DNA of 64,000 nt from Methylothermaceae bacterium (GTDB lineage: Bacteria; Pseudomonadota; Gammaproteobacteria; Methylococcales; Methylothermaceae). The stretch spans positions 1 to 64,000 of the forward strand of contig JALSIB010000038.1 of the NCBI GenBank assembly GCA_026981855.1, in the 5' to 3' direction. Under the pieces are notes generated by a model, which saw only the letters and a program-made list of their open reading frames with translations, was not told the DNA's origin and did not search any database. Every line of letters starts with the position of its first letter. The stretch's first letter is position 1. Positions 1 through 7,923 of the stretch are shown here, one piece after another. A program made the position numbers and the translations under genes.

Positions 1-2
1 AT

Positions 3-59
3 GCTGGCAACCGTCAGCTGGTTCTGATCGACGCTCCGCTGATCCCGGTCTTCATGTAA
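3..59 (+). CDS. C-terminal end of an unidentified protein (partial)
   Basis: The third forward frame is open from the window edge and ends at a TAA at 57-59, giving about 18 residues that finish LIDAPLIPVFM. A strong intrinsic terminator follows 57 bases after the stop, as expected at the 3' end of a gene. Too little is visible to assign a family. The other two forward frames also run off the left edge, so the choice of frame rests on the stop-terminator spacing only. Confidence 0.35.
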   Translation, partial: AGNRQLVLIDAPLIPVFM

Positions 60-115
60 GGCTGGGGCCGCAAGCGCGGTCACAGACAGACAATAACAAC
101 AAAGATCCAAAGCTT

Positions 116-143
116 AAAGCCCCCTCTTAGAGGGGGCTTTTTT
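116..143 (+). terminator. Rho-independent terminator
   Basis: An 11-bp perfect stem (AAAGCCCCCTC at 116-126 and GAGGGGGCTTT at 130-140) has a three-base loop and runs into six T residues at 138-143. This is a textbook intrinsic terminator for the gene that ends near 59. Confidence 0.93.
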
Positions 144-180
144 AATTGCATGAAAAACAAAAAAGAAATGGATACCATCC

Positions 181-320
181 ATCACTTCTGTCGGATGGGT
201 CCGGGAAGGTTCCGTCAACGGCCGGGGAAGGCTCCGCCGGGCCTGAATTCACGGACGAATTTCGGTCCGGCGGAGCCTTCCCAGACCCCGAAAAAGTAAA
301 CCGATAGGTGCTGAGGGAAT
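181..320. repeat. Dispersed palindromic repeat, copy A
   Basis: The outer segments of this non-coding stretch recur at 61277-61358. ATCACTTCTGTCGGA (181-195) is identical to 61277-61291, and GACCCCGAAAAAG (284-296) is identical to 61323-61335. A further diverged match ends in TGAGGG. Between them lies a perfect 15-bp inverted repeat, GGAAGGCTCCGCCGG at 226-240 against 267-281, with extra pairing inside. The core differs from the other copy while the flanks are conserved. This looks like a small non-autonomous palindromic repeat. Together with the terminator it accounts for the gene-free stretch 60-448, where I see no other feature. Confidence 0.7.
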
Positions 321-448
321 CCAAGCGGCAGGTGTCATTTCGAAGAACCCAGGCGAAAAATCAGAAACACCCATACGATTTGGAGGGAGGATAAGGTTCT
401 CTATTTACGGACGAAATGACAACTAACCAGCAATACCTGCGGAAACGA

Positions 449-808
449 TCATGGCGAAATATCGCTTTCTTCTTTATCAAAATCCTGCCAATGATGTGCG
501 ACGACGGCCAGGTAGACCAGCAAAACGACTACCGGGAACCACAAAAGAAGCGTCGAGCGACCGGGTTCGATGGGAAACCACAGGACGCCGGCGATTTTGA
601 CCAGCCATGCTGCAACGAAGAGATAGACTCCCCATTTGCGCATCTGCCAAAGACCATAACAGGATACCAGCACCAGGCTGTTGCTGACGAACCACAAGAG
701 GGCGTAGCTGCCGGGTGTGACGAACAATGCGTAGACGGCATTGATGAACTTAGGCAGAGTCATGACCACAATGGCAAAGCAAAGAAGAAATATGGATCTT
801 GGTCTCAT
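449..808 (-). CDS. Small multi-pass membrane protein, function unknown
   Basis: The 119-residue product is strongly hydrophobic, with about four membrane-spanning stretches (roughly residues 5-30, 35-54, 58-78 and 86-106) and a short acidic C-terminus. An AGGAG ribosome-binding site lies about ten bases upstream of the ATG at 808-806, which supports this strand over the overlapping forward frame. It is divergent from the cNMP/rhodanese gene at 974, with 165 bp between them. I recognise no family. The length and four-helix pattern suggest a small integral membrane protein, and nothing in the neighbourhood points to a role. The surrounding DNA looks somewhat more AT-rich than the rest of the window. 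Confidence 0.65.
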   Translation of the reverse strand: MRPRSIFLLCFAIVVMTLPKFINAVYALFVTPGSYALLWFVSNSLVLVSCYGLWQMRKWGVYLFVAAWLVKIAGVLWFPIEPGRSTLLLWFPVVVLLVYLAVVAHHWQDFDKEESDISP

Positions 809-973
809 AGGCTTGTTTCTCCTGATGTGTTTATTAAAAGATCGGGCCGGTTTTCCGCCCCTGAACTAAAATTATTGCAAGGGCTTGGGAGCCAACGACT
901 GCCCTATCAACTGATATACGGACTTGAATAGCGTACCAATGGGCGGGAGTTTGGAGCGATGGAGAAATGAACT

Positions 974-3046
974 GTGAAATCCATTCCTGTCTCGCAGATA
1001 CGTCGGATGATTCCCCTCCATTTGTTGCCGCAGAAGGATTTTAAACAATTATGTAGGGATTTGGTCATAAAAGAGATCGAGGCCGGGAGATACTTGTTTG
1101 CGCGGGGAGATCAGGACTCGGCCTGGATATATTTATTGGAAGGAACGGTGGTGCTGGAAACCGATGGCATCGTGATGGAGCAAATTGAAGGTGGGACAGA
1201 GGCGGCGAGGTTTCCATTGGCACATCAAGTACCTCGAAAAGTTTCCGGCCGCGCCTTGACGAAGTTGCGTTATATTCGTATTGATCAGCAAACGTTGGAA
1301 CCTATGGAACAACATCAGGAAAAGACCGAAACGATTTTCGAAAAGGAAAAAACAGGCAGGGCGGACGATTGGATGGGGAGGCTTTTCAAGCTGCCGATAT
1401 TCCAGCAACTGCCTGCAAGCAATTTGCAAAGGATTCTGCAGCGTTTCGAAGAAGTCGAAGTGTCTTCGGGGACGCGGATCATTGAGCAGGGAGAGGAGGC
1501 GGACTGCGTTTATGTGCTGTCCGCCGGAAGATGCATGGCCACACGGAGGCCCCGCCCCCATGCCAAAGAATTCAAATTGGGAGAAATTCAGCCAGGGGAT
1601 CTGTTTGGAGAGGACGCACTGATTTCAGGTTTGACCAGGGCGGTGTCGGTGACCATGGAAAGTGATGGGGTCGTCCAACGTTTGAGCAAGGAGGATTTCA
1701 TCGAGCTCGTCGTCAATCCGGTGTTGACAAAAATCAGCCTGGAAACTGCGATGCGTGAAGTGGAGCAAGGATCCCTCTGGCTTGACGTTCGTGATCCCGA
1801 CACATATCAAGCGAGACATTTCGAAGGCAGTCTCAATCTACCCTTTTTTTCCCTGCGTATGCAATTGGGTACCTTGGACCGTAAACGGCGCTATATCGTC
1901 CTATGTGAACGGGGCAACTTGTCTTCGGCTGCGGCTTTCCTATTATTGCGCTATGGCTTTGAAGCTTCTGTGTTGGAGGGCGGATTGGCCCGGGTTCCGG
2001 AAAAATGTTTCCAAGGGGGCGGGGGGCTGGAGCAGGCTCAAAAGCGAGAACGCCACGAGGCGGAAGCGGTCGTTACCTATTCCGAAGAAGATGGGGCGGT
2101 TCAGCTTGAGAATCTATCCCAATCCTCAGGGACTGGGTCCGATCGGGCAGGGGAAGAATCTCCCGCCGTAGTTCAAGAAGTCCCCCAGGCGCCGGCAAGC
2201 GCTTCTGTTCCTATCGGTATGGACGGGCTGAACCAGTTCGAGGCGGAAAATCAGGAACTGGCTGCCCGGATTTGTTCGCTCGAGGCTCGGCTTATGGAAG
2301 TGGGCGAGGTGCGGAGAGTCGAGGGACAATTGAAAAGCCAGCTCGAGTCAGCCAATGCTGAAAAAAAACGATTGGAAGAACAAGTCATTGCTTTGGGGAA
2401 GCGGGTAAGCGAACTGGAGTCGGTGATCGAGCAATATGTCGAGGCGGCTCAATATCATGCGGCCGATGAAGGAGACATTGTGCAGTCGCTCCGTACCGAA
2501 CTGAAAATGGTGAGGGAACAGGCGGAATCGGATGTTGAGGCCATGCGCAGGGAGCTGGCTGGTGCCAAAGAAGAATGCGAGCGTCTCCAGGCGGAGCTGG
2601 TGAGGCAGAAGGATGAACAGCCTCCTCACGGCGTAGGTGCTTTTCTTCCGCCGGAATTGCAGCCTGTGGATCCTCAGCAGTTACCCCTGTTCGACGAGTC
2701 TGGGGAAGGGGGTGATGGTAAGCCGCAGGGAGGGGCGGTGATGCAGGGCGTGCTGTGGTGTCTGGTTGGTGTCCTTGCGAGCTTTTCTCTGCTGGGTATT
2801 GGAATACAGACCGAGGCTGGCAAACGGTGGATGCTGGGGTGGGTGCAGACGGGGGCCGGTCCGGATCGTCAATCCTCCAGCCAGCCTTCAACGCCGGTTG
2901 CTGCTGCGGTCACGGAAATAGAAAATCAGGAGGATATATTCGCCGAGGATCCAGGGGAGGCTGTCTTGGAGGAGGCGCCGGTTACCGGCGATATGCCTGA
3001 AACCTCTTCCGAGGTGGGGCAAGGGGAAGACTTATTCGCTGAATGA
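974..3046 (+). CDS. Cyclic-nucleotide-binding / rhodanese / coiled-coil membrane protein
   Basis: The 690-residue protein starts at GTG 974, preceded by a GGAG site. Domains in order: a degenerate first cNMP-binding fold (about 20-110); a second, better one (about 138-248) with the phosphate-cassette-like segment FGEDALISGLTRAVSV, where R222 sits where the key arginine is expected; and a rhodanese domain (about 252-345) with a candidate catalytic C311 in the CERGNLSS loop. These are followed by a long charged coiled coil (about 418-548), one hydrophobic transmembrane segment (about 592-612) and an acidic tail with two similar EDIFAE/EDLFAE motifs. cNMP-rhodanese fusions are known in gammaproteobacteria. 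The added coiled coil and C-terminal anchor make this version unusual. The role is unknown; ligand sensing coupled to sulfur or redox chemistry at the membrane is inference. Confidence 0.85.
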   Translation: MKSIPVSQIRRMIPLHLLPQKDFKQLCRDLVIKEIEAGRYLFARGDQDSAWIYLLEGTVVLETDGIVMEQIEGGTEAARFPLAHQVPRKVSGRALTKLRYIRIDQQTLEPMEQHQEKTETIFEKEKTGRADDWMGRLFKLPIFQQLPASNLQRILQRFEEVEVSSGTRIIEQGEEADCVYVLSAGRCMATRRPRPHAKEFKLGEIQPGDLFGEDALISGLTRAVSVTMESDGVVQRLSKEDFIELVVNPVLTKISLETAMREVEQGSLWLDVRDPDTYQARHFEGSLNLPFFSLRMQLGTLDRKRRYIVLCERGNLSSAAAFLLLRYGFEASVLEGGLARVPEKCFQGGGGLEQAQKRERHEAEAVVTYSEEDGAVQLENLSQSSGTGSDRAGEESPAVVQEVPQAPASASVPIGMDGLNQFEAENQELAARICSLEARLMEVGEVRRVEGQLKSQLESANAEKKRLEEQVIALGKRVSELESVIEQYVEAAQYHAADEGDIVQSLRTELKMVREQAESDVEAMRRELAGAKEECERLQAELVRQKDEQPPHGVGAFLPPELQPVDPQQLPLFDESGEGGDGKPQGGAVMQGVLWCLVGVLASFSLLGIGIQTEAGKRWMLGWVQTGAGPDRQSSSQPSTPVAAAVTEIENQEDIFAEDPGEAVLEEAPVTGDMPETSSEVGQGEDLFAE

Positions 3047-3051
3047 AAGCT

Positions 3052-3071
3052 CCCGCGGTGAAAACCGCGGG
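3052..3071. terminator. Hairpin between convergent genes (probable bidirectional terminator)
   Basis: CCCGCGGT (3052-3059) pairs perfectly with ACCGCGGG (3064-3071) across a GAAA loop, between the stop codons of the cNMP/rhodanese gene and rpmG. Neither side has a long T run, so termination is inferred from position and stem strength. Confidence 0.6.
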
Positions 3072-3078
3072 AATCTAT

Positions 3079-3234
3079 TCATTTGATTTTGGCTTCCTTG
3101 AAAAGCACGTGCTTGCGCACGACAGGATCGTATTTCTTGAATTCAAGCTTGTCTGGCGTGGTGCGCTTGTTCTTGGTGGTCGTATAGTAGTAACCCGTTC
3201 CGGCACTGGATACCATTTTGATTTTTTCCCGCAT
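3079..3234 (-). CDS. rpmG: 50S ribosomal protein L33
   Basis: The 51-codon reading frame encodes [20 protein letters not shown] at its N-terminus and continues through the typical KNKR...[15 protein letters not shown] core, ending EAKIK. This is a complete bacterial L33 at the usual length of about 50-55 residues. It lies 15 bp downstream of rpmB on the same strand, the standard rpmB-rpmG operon, whose products sit in the large ribosomal subunit. It lacks the CxxC pairs of the zinc-binding L33 form. It ends just before a hairpin shared with the convergent gene. Confidence 0.96.
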   Translation of the reverse strand: MREKIKMVSSAGTGYYYTTTKNKRTTPDKLEFKKYDPVVRKHVLFKEAKIK

Positions 3235-3249
3235 GGTGGAGTCTCCCTC

Positions 3250-3486
3250 TTAGATCTTGATGCCACGTTGGCGCATATCGGCAAGCACGGCGTCGATGCC
3301 TTTCTTGTCGATGATTCTCATGCCTTTGCTGGAAACGCGCAGCTTGACCCAGCGGTTTTCGCTTTCCACCCAGAACTTGTGATTGTGAAGATTGGGCAAA
3401 AAACGCCGCTTGGTTTTGTTGTTGGCATGGGAAACATTGTTGCCGGTGAGTGGGCGCTTGCCCGTGACTTGACACACTCTGGACAT
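3250..3486 (-). CDS. rpmB: 50S ribosomal protein L28
   Basis: The product is 78 residues, beginning [20 protein letters not shown] and ending MRQRGIKI, which matches bacterial L28 in full at the family's normal length. An in-frame upstream methionine at 3516 would add ten non-family residues. The ATG at 3486 is preferred because it aligns with the family N-terminus and has an AAGGG site upstream. It is the first gene of the rpmB-rpmG pair and encodes a large-subunit protein. Confidence 0.97.
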   Translation of the reverse strand: MSRVCQVTGKRPLTGNNVSHANNKTKRRFLPNLHNHKFWVESENRWVKLRVSSKGMRIIDKKGIDAVLADMRQRGIKI

Positions 3487-3615
3487 GTTCGTAAACCCTT
3501 GTACCGATAAATCCAAACCGATAATTCTAACCTAAATACAGAGGGTGGGCAAAAAAGGATGGTAGTATTTCCTCTTGGGGATCAATATCCAATGAGAAAT
3601 CGTTAAGGATGTGGA

Positions 3616-4590
3616 ATGGAAATGAAGCCGAAGCAAACCGCTGACATCGAGCTTGGGATCGTGATGGACCCGATAGCATCGATCAATATCAAAAAAGACA
3701 GCAGTTTCGCCATGTTGCTGGAGGCGCAGTCCCGAGGGTGGAAGCTTTGGTACATGGAGCTTGGGGATCTTTATTTAAGGGATGGCCGTACCTTTGCGCG
3801 GATGAAATCCCTGCGGGTGAAAAGGGATGAAAAGGACTGGTACCGTTTTGGGGAAATGGCGCAACGGCCACTGGATGATCTGGCCATCGTCCTGATGCGG
3901 AAAGATCCCCCGTTCGATCAGGAATACATCTATGCCACCTATTTGCTCGAATGCGCCGAACAGCGGGGCGCTCTGGTGATCAACAAGCCCCGCAGCCTTC
4001 GTGACGCCAATGAGAAACTGTTTACCGCATGGTTCCCCCAGTGCTGCGCCCCCACTCTGGTGGCGAGGGCACCAGATCAATTCCGCGATTTTCTCCGTGA
4101 GCAGGGCCGGATCATTCTCAAACCCCTCGATGGAATGGGCGGGGCGTCGATCTTCTATCTGCAGCCAGACGACCCCAATGTCAGTGTCATCCTGGAAACC
4201 ATGACGGCCCATGGCAGCCGTTTCGTCATGGCTCAGAGATATTTGCCGGAGATCCGGGAAGGGGACAAGCGCATCCTGATGATCAACGGAGAACCCATTC
4301 CTTATGCCTTAGCACGGATTCCCGCGCCAGGAGAGTTGCGTGGCAATCTGGCCGCCGGGGGAAGGGCCGAGGGTCGACCGTTGACGGAGCGGGATTTGTG
4401 GCTTTGCCGGCAAGTGGGTGGGGAATTGCGTCGCCGCGGGTTGGTGTTTGCGGGGATCGACGTGATAGGAGACTATCTGACCGAGATCAATGTCACCAGT
4501 CCCACATGCATTCAGGAATTGGATAAACTATTCGGATTGAATATCAGCGCCAGGCTGATGAACGAGATTGAAGGTCTGTTGCAGCGATGA
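3616..4590 (+). CDS. gshB: Glutathione synthetase
   Basis: The 324-residue protein is an ATP-grasp ligase that joins gamma-glutamylcysteine and glycine to make glutathione. The GshB N-terminus (LGIVMDPIASINIKKDSSFA) carries the characteristic MDPI..I..KKD.S pattern. The central KPLDGMGGASIF loop is the ATP-grasp glycine-rich segment, and EINVTSPTC near the C-terminus is the conserved metal/substrate region. The start at 3616 has an AAGGA site six bases upstream. The length is close to the usual 315. It is the first gene of a run of tightly packed forward genes and overlaps the next start by a few bases, so translational coupling is likely. No gshA is in the window. Confidence 0.95.
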   Translation: MEMKPKQTADIELGIVMDPIASINIKKDSSFAMLLEAQSRGWKLWYMELGDLYLRDGRTFARMKSLRVKRDEKDWYRFGEMAQRPLDDLAIVLMRKDPPFDQEYIYATYLLECAEQRGALVINKPRSLRDANEKLFTAWFPQCCAPTLVARAPDQFRDFLREQGRIILKPLDGMGGASIFYLQPDDPNVSVILETMTAHGSRFVMAQRYLPEIREGDKRILMINGEPIPYALARIPAPGELRGNLAAGGRAEGRPLTERDLWLCRQVGGELRRRGLVFAGIDVIGDYLTEINVTSPTCIQELDKLFGLNISARLMNEIEGLLQR

Positions 4591-5438
4591 TGTCGCAAAC
4601 TTTTGGCAATACCTCCGACCGGATGTTGGTGGCGCTGCTGGGGGCGCTGGCCCTGCATGCCGCATTGATCTTCGGGGTGGGGTTCAGTTTGCCGAAACCC
4701 GCCAGGCATTTCTCCCCTCCCATCGACATCGAGCTGATCCAGAGCGACCACAGCAGGCGTCCGGACAAGGCCGACTATCTGGCTCCAAACGACAGTGAAG
4801 GCGGCGTGCCCGAACAGCGGGAAACGAAGCCTGAACCAATACCGGCCGCCGCCAAACGGCCGGCCGTGTCTCCCAGGCACAAACCCACACCGAAGGTCGG
4901 GCGTCGCCCCAAACAACAGGAACACAAACGGATCCTGACTCAGGACAGCGCAAGCGAACAGGTGGAAAATCAGGTGTCAGAACTCAAGCCACAGCCGCGC
5001 CTCGATCCCAGGCTGCTGGCGCGGCAGATCGCCGATCTGGGCGTGATGCCCAGGAAAGACCTGCGCTTCAGCCACGAGCGCGTCACCCATATCCACCGGA
5101 TTCGTGCCCATAAATATGTGGCGGCCGCCTATGAAAGGGCCTGGCAGGAGAAGGTCGAGCGCATAGGCAATTTGAATTATCCCGATGAGGCCCGGAGGAA
5201 AGGGTTGAAGGGACGCTTGCTGATCAGCGTCTATGTGGCCAAGGATGGAACGGTCAGGAAGATCAAACTTCACCGCTCTTCCGGTTACCGCGTGCTCGAC
5301 GATGCGGCGGTCCGGATCGTCAGGCTGGCGGCACCCTTTGCGGCCTTTCCCAAGGAACTGGCGGCGCAAACGGACGTGTTGGTGATCACCCGAACCTGGA
5401 ATTTCTACAATGATGCCGGTTTGGCCATGGGCCGCTAA
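4587..5438 (+). CDS. TonB-family energy transducer
   Basis: The 283-residue protein has an N-terminal membrane anchor (about 12-33), a long proline/basic/acidic periplasmic spacer (about 45-140) and a C-terminal TonB domain (about 190-283). The domain has the NYPDEARRKGLKGRLLISVYV motif and the VRKIKLHRSSGYRVLDDAAV segment typical of TonB C-termini. TonB proteins couple the proton-motive force, via ExbB-ExbD, to outer-membrane receptors. No exbB, exbD or receptor gene is nearby. In gammaproteobacteria a TonB-like gene between gshB and algH is common and is probably not the main iron TonB. Its start (ATG 4587 or 4590) overlaps the gshB stop. Confidence 0.88.
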   Translation: MMSQTFGNTSDRMLVALLGALALHAALIFGVGFSLPKPARHFSPPIDIELIQSDHSRRPDKADYLAPNDSEGGVPEQRETKPEPIPAAAKRPAVSPRHKPTPKVGRRPKQQEHKRILTQDSASEQVENQVSELKPQPRLDPRLLARQIADLGVMPRKDLRFSHERVTHIHRIRAHKYVAAAYERAWQEKVERIGNLNYPDEARRKGLKGRLLISVYVAKDGTVRKIKLHRSSGYRVLDDAAVRIVRLAAPFAAFPKELAAQTDVLVITRTWNFYNDAGLAMGR

Positions 5439-5452
5439 AGGAAACCTGGAAA

Positions 5453-6022
5453 ATGATACAACAGCGAGAAAACCTCCTCACAGGTCAGTTCCTCATCGCG
5501 ATGCCGGCGCTCGAGGATCCCAACTTTGCCCAAACAGTGACCTACCTTTGTCAACACAGCAGCGAAGGCGCGCTCGGTATCATCATCTCCCGGCCTCTGG
5601 AGATGCGCCTGGCGGAGATCCTGGAGTCGATGGAAATCGAGCTGAAAGACGAAAAAGCGGGTGATATCCCGGTTTTCTGGGGTGGGCCGGTACAGCCCGA
5701 ACGTGGATTCGTCATCCACCGCCCGGTGGGAGATTGGCAGGGTACCCTGGCGGTGAGCGACGACATCGGGCTGACCACTTCCCGGGACATTCTGGAGGCG
5801 ATCGCTCAGGGCAGGGGGCCGGAGAAGTTACTGATCTCCCTGGGGTACGCCGGCTGGGGGGCGGGACAGTTGGAGCGTGAGATCCTGGAGAATGCCTGGC
5901 TCAATGGCCCGGCTTCGGAAGAGATCTTGTTCGACCTGCCAGCTCCCAGGCGCTGGAAGGCGGCCGCGGCGCTCATGGGGGTGGATCTCGATCTGATGTC
6001 TTCCCAGGCTGGCCATGGATAA
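5453..6022 (+). CDS. algH: YqgE/AlgH family protein
   Basis: The 189-residue product has the N-terminal GQFLIAMPALEDPNFAQTV segment, then the GALGIIISRPLEM, FWGGPVQPERGFVIH and LGYAGWGAGQLEREI blocks that define the YqgE/AlgH (DUF179) family. The molecular role is not settled. AlgH was named for an effect on alginate gene expression in Pseudomonas, and a redox or nucleotide-related role has been discussed. A GGAAA site precedes ATG 5453. The gene sits between tonB and ruvX, as in many gammaproteobacteria, and overlaps or abuts ruvX. Confidence 0.93.
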   Translation: MIQQRENLLTGQFLIAMPALEDPNFAQTVTYLCQHSSEGALGIIISRPLEMRLAEILESMEIELKDEKAGDIPVFWGGPVQPERGFVIHRPVGDWQGTLAVSDDIGLTTSRDILEAIAQGRGPEKLLISLGYAGWGAGQLEREILENAWLNGPASEEILFDLPAPRRWKAAAALMGVDLDLMSSQAGHG

Positions 6023-6449
6023 CATGGACACCTACCTGGGTTTCGACTTCGGCAGCAAGAAGATCGGCGTGGCCGTGGGACAGCGGATCACCCGCACCGC
6101 CTCCCCGCTGGAAACCATCCGCTCGGAAAAGAAAACCGTCCGCTGGCAAGCCATCGACCGCCTCGTGGCGGCCTGGCGGCCGGCGGCGCTGATCGTGGGA
6201 ATCGCCGTCCAGGAAGACGGCAGTGACAATCCGGTGACACCGTTGATGCGCAAATTCTGCCGCCAGCTTGAAGCCCGCTACCGCTTGCCGGTTCATACCG
6301 TGGACGAACGACTGACCAGCATGGAATCGCGGCGCTTGTTGTTCGACGAGCTGAAGCTGCGGGCGCGGGATGTCCACGCCTATAACGATCAGGTCGCCGC
6401 CAGACTGATTCTGCAAAGCTGGCTCGACGAACAGGAGGGCAGGGGATGA
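6015..6449 (+). CDS. ruvX: Putative Holliday junction resolvase / pre-16S rRNA nuclease
   Basis: The 144-residue RuvX/YqgF protein has the RNase-H-like start YLGFDFGSKKIGVAVG with its catalytic aspartate, the central VDERLTS motif and a C-terminal ND..AA..IL segment. The family is implicated in 5' processing of pre-16S rRNA and was first proposed as a Holliday junction resolvase. The start is ambiguous: ATG 6015 overlaps the algH stop by eight bases, while ATG 6024 (MDTYLGF) avoids most of the overlap. It overlaps pyrR through an ATGA junction, so translation is probably coupled. Confidence 0.94.
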   Translation: MDNMDTYLGFDFGSKKIGVAVGQRITRTASPLETIRSEKKTVRWQAIDRLVAAWRPAALIVGIAVQEDGSDNPVTPLMRKFCRQLEARYRLPVHTVDERLTSMESRRLLFDELKLRARDVHAYNDQVAARLILQSWLDEQEGRG

Positions 6450-6964
6450 AGACAGCGATCGCCGAATTGGATGTGGATGCCTTGTTGGCGTCCCTGGGTG
6501 AGTGCCTGAAACGGCAAATGGTGGCACGAAAGCTGCGAGATCCCTTGCTGGTGGGGATTCATACCGGGGGAGTGTGGATCGCCGAAATCCTCCAGCAACG
6601 TCTCGGGATTGCGGGGCCGATCGGGCAGCTCAACATATCGTTCTATCGGGATGACTTTTCCCGTCTCGGCATGCACCCGGAAGTCCGGCCGAGCCGGCTG
6701 CCAAGCACCGAGGACCGGGATGTGATATTGATCGACGACGTGCTTTATACCGGGCGTACCATTCGTGCCGCCCTCAATGAATTGTTCGATTATGGCCGCC
6801 CCCGGCAAGTCGTCCTCGGGGTGCTGATCGAGCGCAACGGGCGCGAACTGCCCATTCAGGCCGATTGCAGTGGTGCCAGGATCGACCTGGCTTCCGGACA
6901 ACGGATCAAGCTGACCGGCCCCACCCCCTTGAGACTGGAACTGCACACTGTAAAGAACGGATGA
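6446..6964 (+). CDS. pyrR: Bifunctional pyrimidine regulator / uracil phosphoribosyltransferase
   Basis: The 172-residue protein carries the PRPP-binding signature [18 protein letters not shown] and the [11 protein letters not shown] segment of PyrR. The family either attenuates pyr mRNA or converts uracil and PRPP to UMP; in gammaproteobacteria the enzymatic role is better supported. It overlaps pyrB by ATGA, giving a pyrR-pyrB-pyrC' order as in pseudomonads. I see no attenuator within this packed operon, so mRNA-level regulation by PyrR at this site is not supported by the sequence. Confidence 0.93.
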   Translation: MKTAIAELDVDALLASLGECLKRQMVARKLRDPLLVGIHTGGVWIAEILQQRLGIAGPIGQLNISFYRDDFSRLGMHPEVRPSRLPSTEDRDVILIDDVLYTGRTIRAALNELFDYGRPRQVVLGVLIERNGRELPIQADCSGARIDLASGQRIKLTGPTPLRLELHTVKNG

Positions 6965-7923
6965 TACCTGTCAGGGATCTGCAACTGGACGAGCAAGGCC
7001 GCTTGCGTCATTTTCTCACTATCGATGGCCTGGGGGCGGAGTGGTTGCGGCGGATCATGGATACCGCCGAAACCTTCGCCAGCGTGGGCGAGCGGCAGGT
7101 CAAGAAGGTTCCGCTGCTGCGGGGCAAAACTGTCGTCAACCTGTTCTTCGAAACCAGTACCCGTACCCGCACCACTTTCGAACTGGCCGCCAAAAGACTT
7201 TCGGCCGACGTGCTCAACATCAACGTCGCCGTTTCCGCCACGGCCAAGGGCGAGACCCTGCTCGACACGATACGCAATCTGGAGGCCATGAGCGTCGATA
7301 TGTTCGTGGTGCGCCACGCCGACAGCGGGGCGGCCCATTTCATCGCCCGCCATGTGGCGCCCCATGTCAGCGTGATCAATGCCGGGGATGGACGGCATGC
7401 CCATCCCACCCAGGCGCTTCTGGACGTGTTCACCATCCGCCGCCACAAACCCGAATTCGACCGTTTGCGTGTCGCCATCGTCGGAGACATTCTGCATTCG
7501 CGGGTGGCCCGTTCGCAAATCCAGGCCCTCAAGGCCCTGGGGGTGCCCGATGTCCGGGTGGTCGCGCCCAAAACCTTGCTCCCGGTCGCCGTGGAAACCT
7601 TCGGCGTGAAGGCTTTCCACGACTTGGGCGAGGGTCTGGAGGGCGTGGATGTCGTGATCATGCTGCGGCTGCAGAAGGAAAGGATGGAGGGGGCGTTGTT
7701 GCCGAGCGAGCGCGAGTATTACCGCTGCTTCGGTTTGACCTGCGAGCGCTTGGCCAGGGCGAAACCTGATGTCCTGGTCATGCATCCGGGACCGATCAAT
7801 CGGGGTGTGGAGATTTCCTCCGCCGTGGCGGATGGCGCCCGTTCGGTGATTCTGGAGCAGGTGAGCCACGGCATCGCCATCCGGATGGCGGTCATGGTGC
7901 TGGCGATGAGGTCCGGGCAATGA
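6961..7923 (+). CDS. pyrB: Aspartate carbamoyltransferase catalytic subunit
   Basis: The 320-residue enzyme condenses carbamoyl phosphate and aspartate in de novo pyrimidine synthesis. The carbamoyl-phosphate loop [15 protein letters not shown], the [13 protein letters not shown] segment and the late [13 protein letters not shown] motif are all present. The ATG at 6961 overlaps the pyrR stop (ATGA). A longer in-frame extension upstream would lie inside pyrR and has no family similarity. The length and the coupled pyrC' gene match the class of ATCase that assembles as a PyrB-PyrC' dodecamer rather than with a PyrI regulatory chain; no pyrI is present. Confidence 0.95.
   Translation: MIPVRDLQLDEQGRLRHFLTIDGLGAEWLRRIMDTAETFASVGERQVKKVPLLRGKTVVNLFFETSTRTRTTFELAAKRLSADVLNINVAVSATAKGETLLDTIRNLEAMSVDMFVVRHADSGAAHFIARHVAPHVSVINAGDGRHAHPTQALLDVFTIRRHKPEFDRLRVAIVGDILHSRVARSQIQALKALGVPDVRVVAPKTLLPVAVETFGVKAFHDLGEGLEGVDVVIMLRLQKERMEGALLPSEREYYRCFGLTCERLARAKPDVLVMHPGPINRGVEISSAVADGARSVILEQVSHGIAIRMAVMVLAMRSGQ

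Noticed and set aside
416-931. A 171-codon + strand frame
   Set aside because: It overlaps the reverse-strand membrane protein, is highly polar and lacks a family match. The reverse frame has a clear ribosome site and helix pattern.
3043-3510. A 155-codon + strand frame
   Set aside because: It runs antisense through rpmG and rpmB, both certain ribosomal protein genes.
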